Origin: an uncultured Bacteroides sp.
GTDB taxonomy: Bacteria; Bacteroidota; Bacteroidia; Bacteroidales; Bacteroidaceae
Assembly: GCA_949292025.1 (NCBI GenBank)
Contig: CASEYC010000056.1
Coordinates: 62,001 to 126,000 of the forward strand
Length of the DNA: 64,000 nucleotides
Reading direction: 5' to 3'
In this document: in pieces, positions 16,638 through 24,877 of the stretch
How positions within the stretch are numbered: the stretch's first letter is position 1
Layout: each line of letters opens with the position of its first letter
Notes under the pieces: generated by a model
What the model was told of the DNA's origin: nothing
Seen by the model: only the letters and a program-made list of their open reading frames with translations
The model's database searches: none
Position numbers and translations under genes: made by a program

Positions 16638-18125
16638 ATGAACCTCTTCTTAGAACTGCGCCGCCACGCCCGCCTGGCCGACAAGCGCCACCCGATGTAC
16701 GACAAGAGCCGCTTCGCCCGCTTCTGGATATACCTCGGGGCCGTGTTTTGGGCAGGCTACCTCATCTTCATCGGCACCACCCTTGCCTTCGGGCTGGAAG
16801 ACGCGCCGACGGAGCCGTACCACATCCTCAACTCCGGCCTGGCGTTCATCCTCGCGCTGGACTTCCTGCTGCGCTTCCCCCTGCAACGGACGCCCACACA
16901 GGAGGTGAAGCCCTACCTGCTGCTGCCCGTGCGGAGGGGGCGGCTGATAGACTTCCTGCTCGTCCGTTCGGGGCTGAGCGGCATCAACTTCATCTGGCTC
17001 TTCCTGTTCCTGCCCTTCGCCCTGCTGACGGTGACGAAGTTCTACGGGCTGTGGGGCGTGCTGACCTACTGCGTCGGCATCTGGCTGCTGATGACGCTCA
17101 ACAACTACTGGTACCTGCTGTGCCGCACGCTGCTGGGCGAACGCATCTGGTGGGTGCTGCTGCCCGTCGGGGTGTATGCCGCGCTGGGCCTGGGGATGTT
17201 CCTGCCGGAGGAAAGCCCCGTGTTCGACTGGTTCCGCGACCTGGGCGAGGGCTTCATCACGGGCAACGCGCTCGCGTTCCTCGGCATGCTGGCCGCCATC
17301 GCCCTGCTGTGGTGGGTGGACAGCCGCGTCATCCGCCGCCTCATCTACAACGAGCTGAACAAGACGGAGGACACCACCGTGCAGGTCAAGACGCTCTCGG
17401 AATACAAGTTCCTGGACCACTACGGCATGACGGGCGAATACATGCGCCTGGAGCTGAAGCTGATGCTCAGGAACAAGATGTGCCGCAAGTCGCTCATCAG
17501 CATCGTCGTCATCATCCTGCTCTTCAGCGCAATGATCAGCTTCACGGACATCTACCGGCTGAACGACTTCTGGGTGATGTACAACTACGTCATTGTCAGC
17601 CTGCTGGCCTTCAGCACCCTGATGGGCTACGAGGGCAACTACATGGACGGGCTGATGACGCGCCGCGAGTCCCTCTTCGCCCTGCTGCGCGCCAAGTACG
17701 TGCTCTACAGCCTCGTGTTGCTCCTCCCCCTGCTGCTGATGCTGCCGGGCGTGGTGACGGGCAAGTTGTCGTTGCTGCAAATCCTGGGCTGGGGACTGTT
17801 CACGGCGGGTCCCGTCAACTGCGGTTTCTTCCAAATAGCCGTGTACAACAACCGCACGGTGGACCTCAACGCCAAGATGACCGGTCGCAACAACGCGGGC
17901 ACGGGCCTGCAACAACTGGCCAGCTTCAGTGCCTTCCTGCTGCCGTGGGTGGTCTACCTGCCGCTGACGATTCTCTTCAACGACACCGTGGCCTACTGGG
18001 GGCTTATCGTCCTCGGCCTCGCCTTCATCCTGACTTCGCGCCTGTGGATACGCAATGTCTACCGGCGGCTGATGAAGCGGCGCTACAAGAACATGGAGGG
18101 CTTCCGCGACAGCCGACAACGGTAA
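16638..18125 (+). CDS. DUF5687 family membrane protein, ABC permease-like
   Basis: A 495-residue protein with about 11-12 hydrophobic segments and a charged loop near residues 235-285. It matches DUF5687, a Bacteroidetes family normally paired with an ABC ATPase and presumed to be its permease. The ATPase gene follows at 18274 after a 148-bp gap filled by hairpin array F, so the two subunits may be translated at different levels. Substrate unknown. Confidence 0.8.
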   Translation: MNLFLELRRHARLADKRHPMYDKSRFARFWIYLGAVFWAGYLIFIGTTLAFGLEDAPTEPYHILNSGLAFILALDFLLRFPLQRTPTQEVKPYLLLPVRRGRLIDFLLVRSGLSGINFIWLFLFLPFALLTVTKFYGLWGVLTYCVGIWLLMTLNNYWYLLCRTLLGERIWWVLLPVGVYAALGLGMFLPEESPVFDWFRDLGEGFITGNALAFLGMLAAIALLWWVDSRVIRRLIYNELNKTEDTTVQVKTLSEYKFLDHYGMTGEYMRLELKLMLRNKMCRKSLISIVVIILLFSAMISFTDIYRLNDFWVMYNYVIVSLLAFSTLMGYEGNYMDGLMTRRESLFALLRAKYVLYSLVLLLPLLLMLPGVVTGKLSLLQILGWGLFTAGPVNCGFFQIAVYNNRTVDLNAKMTGRNNAGTGLQQLASFSAFLLPWVVYLPLTILFNDTVAYWGLIVLGLAFILTSRLWIRNVYRRLMKRRYKNMEGFRDSRQR

Positions 18126-18242
18126 GGCTCCTTTCCGACACCCGGAAAGGCTCCCTTCCGACACCCGGAAAAGGTTTCCCGCTACGACACTCGTAGATAC
18201 CCATCTATGACACCCATAGATACCCGTCTACGACCGTCGTAG
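18126..18242. repeat. Phased 23-bp hairpin array F (five units)
   Basis: Units of 23, 23, 25, 23 and 23 bp start at 18126, 18149, 18172, 18197 and 18220. Each holds a small palindrome: CTTTCCG/CGGAAAG, CTTCCG/CGGAA, CTACGA/TCGTAG, TCTATG/CATAGA, TCTACGA/TCGTAGA. The loops (mostly ACACC or CAC) and spacers (ATACCC) are similar while the stems differ with matched changes on both arms. It lies inside the DUF5687/ATPase operon. Confidence 0.8.
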
Positions 18243-18273
18243 AAAGAAATAATTACTAAACAAGGATACAACC

Positions 18274-18987
18274 ATGATAGAAATCAACAACCTGGAAAAG
18301 AGCTACGGCTCAAAGAAAGCCATCAACATCCCCCAGTACAGCATCGCCGACGGCGACATGCTGGGCCTGGTGGGCAACAACGGCGCGGGCAAGACCACCC
18401 TGTTCCGCCTCATCCTGGACCTGGTGAAGGCCGACCAGGGCACCGTCGCCATCGCCGGGACGGACGTCACGCGCACCGAAGACTGGAAGGACATCACCGG
18501 CGCGTACATCGACGACGGCTTCCTCATCGACTACCTCACGCCGGAGGAATACTTCTACTTCATCGGCCGCATGTACGGGCTGAAGAAGGAGGAGGTGGAC
18601 GAACGCCTCCGCCCCTTCGAGCGCTTCATGAACGGCGAGGTGCTGGGACAGAAGAAGTTCATCCGCAACTACTCCATGGGCAACAAGCAGAAGATAGGCA
18701 TCATCTCCGCCCTGCTGCACCACCCGCAGTTGCTCATCCTGGACGAACCGTTCAACTTCCTCGACCCTTCCAGCCAGGCCATCATCAAGCACCTGCTGCG
18801 GGCGTACAACGAAGAGCACCGGGCCACCGTCCTCATCTCCAGCCACAACTTGAACCACACGGTGGACATCTGCCCGCGCATCGCCCTGCTGGAGCACGGC
18901 ATCATCCTGCGCGACATCGACAACCACGACGGCCAGGCGGAACAGGAGCTGGAGGACTACTTCAACCTGAAGGCGGAGGAAGAGTAA
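18274..18987 (+). CDS. ABC transporter ATP-binding protein
   Basis: A 237-residue ATPase with Walker A GNNGAGKTT, a degenerate signature (NYSMGNKQKIGI in the LSGGQ position), Walker B LLILDEPFNFLDP and the H-loop ISSHNLNH. This is the DrrA/CcmA-like subgroup that drives drug, lipid or polysaccharide exporters. Its partner is the DUF5687 permease upstream. The stop codon overlaps the ATG of the NlpC/P60 gene by one base (TAATG). Confidence 0.88.
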   Translation: MIEINNLEKSYGSKKAINIPQYSIADGDMLGLVGNNGAGKTTLFRLILDLVKADQGTVAIAGTDVTRTEDWKDITGAYIDDGFLIDYLTPEEYFYFIGRMYGLKKEEVDERLRPFERFMNGEVLGQKKFIRNYSMGNKQKIGIISALLHHPQLLILDEPFNFLDPSSQAIIKHLLRAYNEEHRATVLISSHNLNHTVDICPRIALLEHGIILRDIDNHDGQAEQELEDYFNLKAEEE

Positions 18988-19496
18988 TGAAACGCCTCCT
19001 CCCCCTGCTCCTCCTTGCCCTCTGCCTGACGGGCTGCCGCACCGCCGCGCCCCCGCTGGACTACCGCGCCCTGGTCCGCGCCGCCGACCGCCTGGGCATG
19101 GACATCGGTCCCAAGGACCACCACGCCCTCTACCTGGAGGCCGCCGAATGGCTGGGCACGCTCTACCGCAGCGGCGGACAAAGCCGCCGGGGCACGGACT
19201 GCTCGGGCTTCGTCCGCCAGGTCTACAAGGCCGCCTACGGCATCGACCTGCCCCGCAGCACGGACCAGCAGGTGGACGCCACCCGCCGTGTACGCCGCCG
19301 GAAGTTGCGCGAGGGCGACCTGGTCTTCTTCCACGGACGGAAGCGCCGCCGCGTCAGCCACGTGGGTATCTACCTGAAGGACGGCAAGTTCATCCACGCC
19401 AGCACCAGCCGCGGCGTCATGGTCAGCCTCCTCAGCGAGGACTATTGGGACGAGCACTGGATGCGGGGCGGAAGGATCAATCAAGGCTATAAATAG
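18987..19496 (+). CDS. NlpC/P60 cell-wall hydrolase, lipoprotein
   Basis: A 169-residue C40 peptidase with a lipoprotein signal (MKRLLPLLLLALCLTGC, lipid Cys at 17). The catalytic Cys is in GTDCSGFVRQVY, the His in SHVGIYL and the third polar residue in FIHASTSRGV. It should cleave D-Glu to diamino acid bonds in peptidoglycan peptides from the outer-membrane side of the periplasm. It is translationally coupled to the ATPase gene, but a functional link to the transporter is not shown. Confidence 0.9.
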   Translation: MKRLLPLLLLALCLTGCRTAAPPLDYRALVRAADRLGMDIGPKDHHALYLEAAEWLGTLYRSGGQSRRGTDCSGFVRQVYKAAYGIDLPRSTDQQVDATRRVRRRKLREGDLVFFHGRKRRRVSHVGIYLKDGKFIHASTSRGVMVSLLSEDYWDEHWMRGGRINQGYK

Positions 19497-19508
19497 GAAT
19501 TTAGTTTA

Positions 19509-19608
19509 GGCGCGGATTACACGGATTTCACGGATTAATTATTTATATGGCCAATGGAATCCAACGATTTAGAATAAAAATATCCGTGAAATCCGCGTAA
19601 TCCGCGCC
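19509..19608. repeat. Long inverted repeat, GCGGATT type
   Basis: A 27-base arm at 19509-19535 (starts GGCGCGGATTACACGG) is matched by 19582-19608 (ends TAATCCGCGCC) with a single mismatch that would be a G-U pair in RNA. The loop is 46 nt. It may end transcription after the NlpC/P60 gene, though no T-run follows on the + strand. Related repeats occur at 20551 and 30370. Confidence 0.75.
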
Positions 19609-19658
19609 AAAAAACACCGATAAATTATCATTTAATCAACCATTTATCATTAACCATT

Positions 19659-20540
19659 ATGAAACGACTTATCACCCTCCTTCTGGTCGTCGCAGCCACG
19701 CTGGGCGCCCAGGCACAACTGCTTTGGAAAGTATCGGGCAACGGGCTCGACAAACCCTCGTACCTCTTCGGCACGTACCACCTCGCGTCCCTCGGCATCA
19801 AGGACAGCATCGCCGCCCTGCCGCAGGTGCAACAAGACGTGCAGCAGGTGTACGGCGAAATCATCATGGCCGACATGATGAAGCCCGAAACCCTGATGCA
19901 GATGCAGCAACAGATGATGCTGCCCGCCGACACCACGCTGAAGAGCCTCTTCTCCCCCGCCGAGTTCGAGACCATCACCCAGGCCGTGCAAGAATACCTC
20001 AAGGTGGACATCGCCCTGCTGGACCGCATGAAGCCCGCCGCCCTCTTCCAGCAACTCACCGTGCTGTTCTACCTGAAGCACACGCCGGGCTACAACCCGC
20101 AGGAACAATTGGACGCCTCCTTCCAGCAAGACGCCACGAAGGCGGGCAAGAAGGTGGGCGGACTGGAGACGGTGCAGTCGCAGATGGACATCCTCTTCAA
20201 CAAGCCCCTCCGCCGCCAGGCCGAAGACCTCTACTGTTTCCTCAGCAACCCCGCCAAGGCCGAACGCCAGGCCAAGGAACTCATCGCCGCATACACCGCG
20301 CAGGACCTGGACACGGTACTCCGCCTGATGGAGGAGAAGGAAGGCACCAAGTGCGACCCGACGCCCGAAGAGATGGCGCAACTGCTGTATGACCGCAACC
20401 ACAACTGGGCGAAGCAGATGCCTGCCCTGATGCAAGCAGCACCCACGCTGTTCGTCGTCGGCGCCGGACACCTGCCGGGCGAACAAGGACTCATCAAGCT
20501 GTTGCAGGGGAAAGGATACACCGTGGAACCCCTACCATAA
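19659..20540 (+). CDS. TraB/GumN family protein, exported
   Basis: A 293-residue protein with a Sec signal peptide (ends near LGAQAQ). It carries the TraB/GumN hallmarks: SYLFGTYHLAS with the conserved His near the N-terminus, and VVGAGHLPGEQGLIKLL near the C-terminus. The family is related to Tiki-type metalloproteases, and activity in bacteria is mostly unproven. It is flanked on both sides by GCGGATT-type inverted repeats, so it is probably its own transcription unit. Confidence 0.85.
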   Translation: MKRLITLLLVVAATLGAQAQLLWKVSGNGLDKPSYLFGTYHLASLGIKDSIAALPQVQQDVQQVYGEIIMADMMKPETLMQMQQQMMLPADTTLKSLFSPAEFETITQAVQEYLKVDIALLDRMKPAALFQQLTVLFYLKHTPGYNPQEQLDASFQQDATKAGKKVGGLETVQSQMDILFNKPLRRQAEDLYCFLSNPAKAERQAKELIAAYTAQDLDTVLRLMEEKEGTKCDPTPEEMAQLLYDRNHNWAKQMPALMQAAPTLFVVGAGHLPGEQGLIKLLQGKGYTVEPLP

Positions 20541-20550
20541 AGAATAATCT

Positions 20551-20627
20551 TTTAGACGCGGATAAAGCGGATTGAGCGGATTAAAATAAAAAGAGAATCC
20601 GCATCATCCGCTCAATCCGCGTCTAAA
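20551..20627. repeat. Inverted repeat next to the HAD-DUF3667 start
   Basis: Arms 20551-20582 (TTTAGACGCGGAT, then GCGGATTGAGCGGATT) and 20596-20627 pair with a few interior mismatches around a loop of 13 nt. The repeat ends two bases before the ATG at 20630, so in RNA it would hold the region just upstream of that start. It is the same family as the repeat at 19509. Confidence 0.75.
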
Positions 20628-20629
20628 AA

Positions 20630-22600
20630 ATGAACGAGCAAACACCCATGCACTATACTACCTACCTCTTCGACTTCGACTACACCCTGGCCGACTCGTC
20701 GCGCGGCATCGTCCTGTGCTTCCGCCACGTGCTGGAGCGCAACGGCTATGCCGACGTGACGGACGATGCCATCCGCCGCACCATCGGCAAGACGCTGGAA
20801 GAATCGTTCTCCATCCTGACGGGCGAGACCGACCCCGCCCGCCTGGCCGACTTCAAGCAGCAGTACCGCAAGGAAGCCGACGTGCACATGACGCCCAACA
20901 CCCGCCTCTTTCCCGAGACGCTCGACGTGCTTAGGAAGCTGAAGGAACGCGGTGCCAAGGTGGGCATCATCTCCACGAAATACCGCTTCCGCATCCACGA
21001 CACCATGGACCAGCACCTGCCCGCGGACTTCCTGGACATCGTGGTGGGCGGCGAAGACGTCACCCGCGCCAAGCCCGACCCCGAAGGACTGCTCCACGCC
21101 ATCACGGAGCTGGGCGTGGAGAAGACGGACGTGCTCTACATCGGCGACAGCACCGTGGATGCCGAGACGGCCCTGGCGGCGAGCGTGGACTTTGCGGGCG
21201 TCACCCACGGCGTCACCACTGCCGACGAGCTGGCCTGCTATCCCCACTGCCGCATCATGGCCTCGCTGGAGGAACTGCTGGAAGACGCCGACCCGTCTTC
21301 CAAGCCCCGGCCGCGGCGGCGCATCGCCCTCCGGCAAATCCTCCTGCTGTTTCTGCTGCTGTGGCTCAGTTGGGCGGAGAGCATCCCGCTGGACGACGAG
21401 CCGACTTTCATCTTCTTCACCCTCTTCCTGCTCTACTTGTGGAAGGTGGCACGCCGGCGGCGTATCCTGCCCGCGGTGGCCGAGGCGTGGCTGAAGGAAC
21501 AGTTGCATCCCGTCATCGTCCGTAGGCGCGCCTTCCACATCCGCCAGATACGCGGCAAGGTGCCCGCCCCGCTCAGCGCCGAGCATTGCACGTGCCGCAA
21601 CTGCGGGCACAGCTTCACGGGCAACTTCTGTCCCCGCTGCGGGCAGTCGCGCGGCATCTACCGCTTCCGGCTGAAGCACGCGCCGGGCAACATCCTGCGC
21701 AGCCTCTTCCGCGTGGACGGCAAGTTCGGGCACACACTCCTCGCCCTGCTCTACCGCCCCGGCCACCTGATGCGCGGCTTCATGCAGGGACGGCGCGCCG
21801 CCTACTCCATGCCGCTGCAGACGCTGTTCCTGCTCATCGCCTTCTACCTGCTGGCCGTGCAACTGGTCATCCCCCAAGTACAAAAGAAGCAACAGATACC
21901 CGCCGACACGGAAAGAGCCGAAAGAATCCGAAAGTCGCTGAGCGAACTACAGGAAGGCCGGGACGAAGAAACCGACTCGCTCGCCATGTCCATTTGGGAT
22001 GCCAGCATCGCCCTCCAAAAGAGCTACTTGGCAGAAGTCTTGCCCGCCGACAGCCTGAGAACCGACGAAAAGCTCACCCCCCAAGAAGAAACGTCTTATT
22101 TCCCCGGCAATAAACTGGTCCGGCAGATAGACACCGCCATCTTGCAGGTTCCCTTCCTCAACCGCGTGTGGGAGTTGCTGAAACGTTGGGGCCACGGCAA
22201 CCGGACGCTGCATGTCATCGCCATCCTGCCCCTCTTCGCCGTCGGCACGTACTGGTCCTTCCAAAGCCGGTGGCAGTTGCGCCGCCATCCCCGGCGGGTG
22301 CGCTTCAACCTGATGGAACACTTTTTCATCCAAGCCTATGTCGCCGGGCAAATCATGCTGCTCAGCATCCTGCTCCTGCCCTTCGGATGGGTGGACAACG
22401 AAGCCGAAGTTTTCGCCCTGCCCTGGAGCGTCATCTTCCTGCTGTTCTGGTGGGACTTGCGCCAGCTCTACCTCTGTTCGTGGTGGACCAGCCTGTGGCG
22501 CACGTTGTGGATGCTCTTCTATGCCCTGTTGCTCCTGGCCGCCATCCTGAGCCTCGGATACGGGCTGTATCTGGCCGCCGACGCCCTGCTCTCTGCTTAG
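20630..22600 (+). CDS. HAD phosphatase fused to DUF3667 membrane protein
   Basis: A 656-residue two-part protein. Residues 1-225 are a phosphoglycolate-phosphatase-like HAD domain: motif I DFDYTLADSS, motif II IISTKYRF, motif III KPDPEGL and motif IV YIGDSTVDAE. After two transmembrane segments (about 235-275) comes a DUF3667 region with the zinc ribbon CRNCGHSF/FCPRCGQSRG (near 322-341) and four to five further membrane segments. DUF3667 proteins are usually stand-alone. A second ATG at 20648 (MHYTTYLFDFDYTLAD) may be the true start, because the first abuts a hairpin. Function of the fusion unknown; a membrane-tethered phosphatase is one reading. Confidence 0.8.
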   Translation: MNEQTPMHYTTYLFDFDYTLADSSRGIVLCFRHVLERNGYADVTDDAIRRTIGKTLEESFSILTGETDPARLADFKQQYRKEADVHMTPNTRLFPETLDVLRKLKERGAKVGIISTKYRFRIHDTMDQHLPADFLDIVVGGEDVTRAKPDPEGLLHAITELGVEKTDVLYIGDSTVDAETALAASVDFAGVTHGVTTADELACYPHCRIMASLEELLEDADPSSKPRPRRRIALRQILLLFLLLWLSWAESIPLDDEPTFIFFTLFLLYLWKVARRRRILPAVAEAWLKEQLHPVIVRRRAFHIRQIRGKVPAPLSAEHCTCRNCGHSFTGNFCPRCGQSRGIYRFRLKHAPGNILRSLFRVDGKFGHTLLALLYRPGHLMRGFMQGRRAAYSMPLQTLFLLIAFYLLAVQLVIPQVQKKQQIPADTERAERIRKSLSELQEGRDEETDSLAMSIWDASIALQKSYLAEVLPADSLRTDEKLTPQEETSYFPGNKLVRQIDTAILQVPFLNRVWELLKRWGHGNRTLHVIAILPLFAVGTYWSFQSRWQLRRHPRRVRFNLMEHFFIQAYVAGQIMLLSILLLPFGWVDNEAEVFALPWSVIFLLFWWDLRQLYLCSWWTSLWRTLWMLFYALLLLAAILSLGYGLYLAADALLSA

Positions 22601-22602
22601 GC

Positions 22603-22690
22603 ATATCCCCGCCCGTGCTTACCCGTACCTGCGCCCGTGCTTAGCTGCTCGCGTAAGCACGGGCGCAGGTACGGGTAAGCAAACGGGCTG
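22603..22690. repeat. Phased 22-bp array C with perfect 26-bp inverted repeat
   Basis: Four 22-bp units start at 22603, 22625, 22647 and 22669. The array is self-complementary: 22618-22643 and 22654-22679 are perfect 26-base arms around a 10-base loop (GCTGCTCGCG). It may act as a hairpin downstream of the HAD-DUF3667 gene while belonging to the same unit family as A, B, D and E. Confidence 0.85.
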
Positions 22691-22705
22691 AATATCAAAC
22701 AAAAA

Positions 22706-22737
22706 TTTGCTCATCTGCCACACTATGCGTATCTTTG
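22706..22737 (+). promoter_or_regulatory. Promoter of small gene at 22759
   Basis: TTTG 22706-22709, 20-bp spacer, TAtcTTTG 22730-22737, about 21 bp before the ATG. Confidence 0.75.
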
Positions 22738-22758
22738 CCCCGTAAACCCCTGAACACT

Positions 22759-22935
22759 ATGGCAGAAGAACAGTACATACAAATCAAAAGAATCCCGCTG
22801 ACCAAAGAAGAAGTCTGGCGGCGGATGAAGGAACATAAACGGAAGAAGCAGGAATTGCTGGAACAGATTCAACAAGAAATGCGTGCCCGAATCAAGGAAC
22901 GCACGGGCGAAGATGTAACCTCTTTTGAAGTATGA
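22759..22935 (+). CDS. Small charged helical protein (58 aa)
   Basis: A 58-residue protein (MAEEQYIQIKRIPLTKEEVW start) with a basic, heptad-like helix in the middle and no membrane segment. The start is set by the promoter -7 box at 22730-22737, which excludes the upstream in-frame ATG at 22735. Not recognised; its size and charge would suit an orphan antitoxin or a nucleic-acid-binding accessory, but nothing shows this. Confidence 0.6.
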   Translation: MAEEQYIQIKRIPLTKEEVWRRMKEHKRKKQELLEQIQQEMRARIKERTGEDVTSFEV

Positions 22936-22955
22936 TAATAAAATTCCCCTCACCT

Positions 22956-23081
22956 CTTGCCCAATCCAAATAAAATCAGTACCTTTGCGCCCGATTATTC
23001 CGCAACGGGTCCGATCAAGTGCTCCCTAAGTGATTAGGGGACCACCCGCCGGAGCTAACTTTTAGCATTATTATTACAACA
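22956..23081 (+). promoter_or_regulatory. Promoter and structured leader of rplU-rpmA
   Basis: CTTG 22956-22959, 20-bp spacer, TAccTTTG 22980-22987. The roughly 87-nt leader holds CGGGT (23006-23010) pairing with ACCCG (23044-23048), or alternatively GGTCC (23008-23012) with GGACC (23039-23043). The two pairings exclude each other. A leader this structured before ribosomal protein genes may be autoregulatory; that is inference. Confidence 0.6.
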
Positions 23082-23399
23082 ATGTACGTAATCGTAGAAA
23101 TTCAAGGCCAGCAGTTCAAGGCTGAGGCCGGCAAGAAGCTGTTCGTTCACCACATCCAGAACATCGAGAGCGGTGCAACAGTAGAGTTTGACAAGGTCCT
23201 GTTGGTGGACAAAGACGGTGACATCACCGTGGGCGTTCCCACCGTAGAAGGCGCGAAGGTGGTTTGCGAAGTGCTCTCCCCGCTGGTAAAGGGCGAGAAA
23301 GTGCTCGTGTTCCACAAGAAGAGAAGAAAAGGCTATCGCAAGCTGAAAGGCCACCGCGAGCAGTTCACAGAGTTGACAATCAAAGAAGTAGTAGCTTAA
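23082..23399 (+). CDS. rplU: 50S ribosomal protein L21
   Basis: A 105-residue protein of standard L21 length, with [20 protein letters not shown] at the N-terminus and the conserved [14 protein letters not shown] near the end. It binds 23S rRNA in the large subunit. It is followed after 25 bp by rpmA, the universal L21-L27 pair, and preceded by a long structured leader with its own promoter. Confidence 0.97.
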   Translation: MYVIVEIQGQQFKAEAGKKLFVHHIQNIESGATVEFDKVLLVDKDGDITVGVPTVEGAKVVCEVLSPLVKGEKVLVFHKKRRKGYRKLKGHREQFTELTIKEVVA

Positions 23400-23424
23400 T
23401 CACAATTAAAAACAACTAGAAGAC

Positions 23425-23697
23425 ATGGCACATAAAAAAGGTGTCGGCAGTTCTAAGAACGGCCGCGAATCAGCAAGCAAGAGATTAGGCGTCAAGATAT
23501 TCGGCGGTGAAGTCTGCAAGGCAGGCAACATCATCGTCCGTCAGAGAGGTACGGAGTTCCACCCGGGCAAGAACATCGGCATGGGCAGCGACCACACTCT
23601 CTACGCCTTGGTAGACGGTACAGTGCAGTTCAAGGTGGGCCGCGAGGACAGACGTTACGTTTCTGTCATTCCGGCAGAAGCTAATGCTGAGGCATAA
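23425..23697 (+). CDS. rpmA: 50S ribosomal protein L27
   Basis: A 90-residue L27 beginning [20 protein letters not shown], with no N-terminal extension to be cleaved (unlike Firmicutes). The basic N-terminal tail reaches the peptidyl transferase centre. Second gene of the rplU operon, followed by a strong terminator. Confidence 0.97.
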   Translation: MAHKKGVGSSKNGRESASKRLGVKIFGGEVCKAGNIIVRQRGTEFHPGKNIGMGSDHTLYALVDGTVQFKVGREDRRYVSVIPAEANAEA

Positions 23698-23720
23698 CCA
23701 ACTGTAAACCCCATTATAGC

Positions 23721-23766
23721 AAAAGAGGGAACTTTCCGCAACAGCGGGGTTCCCTCTTTTACTTTT
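23721..23766 (+). terminator. Terminator of rplU-rpmA
   Basis: AAAAGAGGGAAC (23721-23732) pairs perfectly with GTTCCCTCTTTT (23749-23760), followed by ACTTTTTT. The A-run before the stem could also make it work for the minus-strand DUF4834 operon. Confidence 0.9.
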
Positions 23767-23788
23767 TTCTACCGGTCGCGACCGGCTC

Positions 23789-24085
23789 CTACTCCTTCAC
23801 TTCCTCGTAACTGACATACTCGCCCTCGTCCTTGCCGAATATCTTCTTGCGGTTGATGTGCAGCTCGCCTTCCTCCACGGCCACGGTACCATCGTCTGCA
23901 GAGGCATTGCCGCGGCGGGCATTGGCGGAATCATTCCGAGGATTGTTGGTCGTATAATAATAGGTGGTCTGCTTCCTGCCTTTGCCCATGCCGAACAAAC
24001 GCCGCACGAAGGTGACTACAATAACGAAGCCCACCAACAGGACGGCCAGTATAAGAAGCAGGATAAAGCCTAAGAAATGAAACAT
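23789..24085 (-). CDS. DUF4834 family small membrane protein
   Basis: A 98-residue protein with one N-terminal transmembrane helix (FLGFILLLILAVLLVGFVIV), then a hydrophilic tail with NNPRNDSANARRGN and an acidic end. It matches DUF4834, a Bacteroidetes family of unknown role. It lies 72 bp after pssA on the same strand and is probably the last gene of the psd-pssA operon. Confidence 0.8.
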   Translation of the reverse strand: MFHFLGFILLLILAVLLVGFVIVVTFVRRLFGMGKGRKQTTYYYTTNNPRNDSANARRGNASADDGTVAVEEGELHINRKKIFGKDEGEYVSYEEVKE

Positions 24086-24157
24086 ACGGTTCTGTTTAAG
24101 TTAAAAGAATAAGGGTTGCTGCTGATAGTACTACAACAACCGTGCCACGCTTTTTGT

Positions 24158-24865
24158 TCAGCCTCTCTTGCCGGTGAAGACCGAAAGCAGCACATACCAC
24201 ACGATGCACACGGCCAATCCCTGCACCTGCAAAAATGCCAGGAAGGCCACGCACAGCAGCAGGAAGAGGAAGCGCAACTTGTTGTGCGCCCAAGACAGGT
24301 CCTTGAACTTCAGCGAGAACATCGGAATCTCCGACACCAGCAGCCACGAGGAAAGGCACACCCCTACCAGCAACACCAAAGGATGAACGCCGCCCCCCGT
24401 CAGGAAGGCATGGAAGCCCACCGCCAACGATGCCCAAAACAGCGCATTGGCCGGCACGGGCAAGCCGACGAACGACGTGGTCTGCCGCGTGTCGTTGTTG
24501 AACTTGGCCAGGCGAAGCCCCGAAAACACGGCTATCAGGAAAGCCAGATAGGGGAAATAGGCGGATACACCCGCCATCCACGCCGGATAGGGCATCTCCC
24601 GGAAGAGCGAGAACACTACCACGGAAGGCGCCAGCCCGAAGCAGATGTCGTCCGCCAGCGAGTCGAGGTCCTTACCGATGGGGGAATGCGCGTTGAGCGC
24701 ACGCGCCGCCAGCCCGTCGAAGAAGTCGAACACCGCCCCGATGATGATGAACAGCAACGCCAGGTCGTATTTGAACTGGAAAGCCATGACGGCGGCCACG
24801 CAGCCCGAAAAGAGGTTCAGGCAGGTCAGCGTGTTGGGGATATAGCGGGTAATGCAGTTGGCCAT
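24158..24865 (-). CDS. pssA: CDP-diacylglycerol-serine O-phosphatidyltransferase
   Basis: A 235-residue membrane enzyme. The CDP-alcohol phosphotransferase signature DGxxAR-x8-G-x3-D-x3-D is complete (FFDGLAARALN, then IGKDLDSLADD). It makes phosphatidylserine from CDP-diacylglycerol and serine. It starts 12 bp after psd, whose product converts phosphatidylserine to phosphatidylethanolamine, so the two steps are in one operon. Confidence 0.93.
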   Translation of the reverse strand: MANCITRYIPNTLTCLNLFSGCVAAVMAFQFKYDLALLFIIIGAVFDFFDGLAARALNAHSPIGKDLDSLADDICFGLAPSVVVFSLFREMPYPAWMAGVSAYFPYLAFLIAVFSGLRLAKFNNDTRQTTSFVGLPVPANALFWASLAVGFHAFLTGGGVHPLVLLVGVCLSSWLLVSEIPMFSLKFKDLSWAHNKLRFLFLLLCVAFLAFLQVQGLAVCIVWYVLLSVFTGKRG

Positions 24866-24877
24866 GATGCAAGGGGA

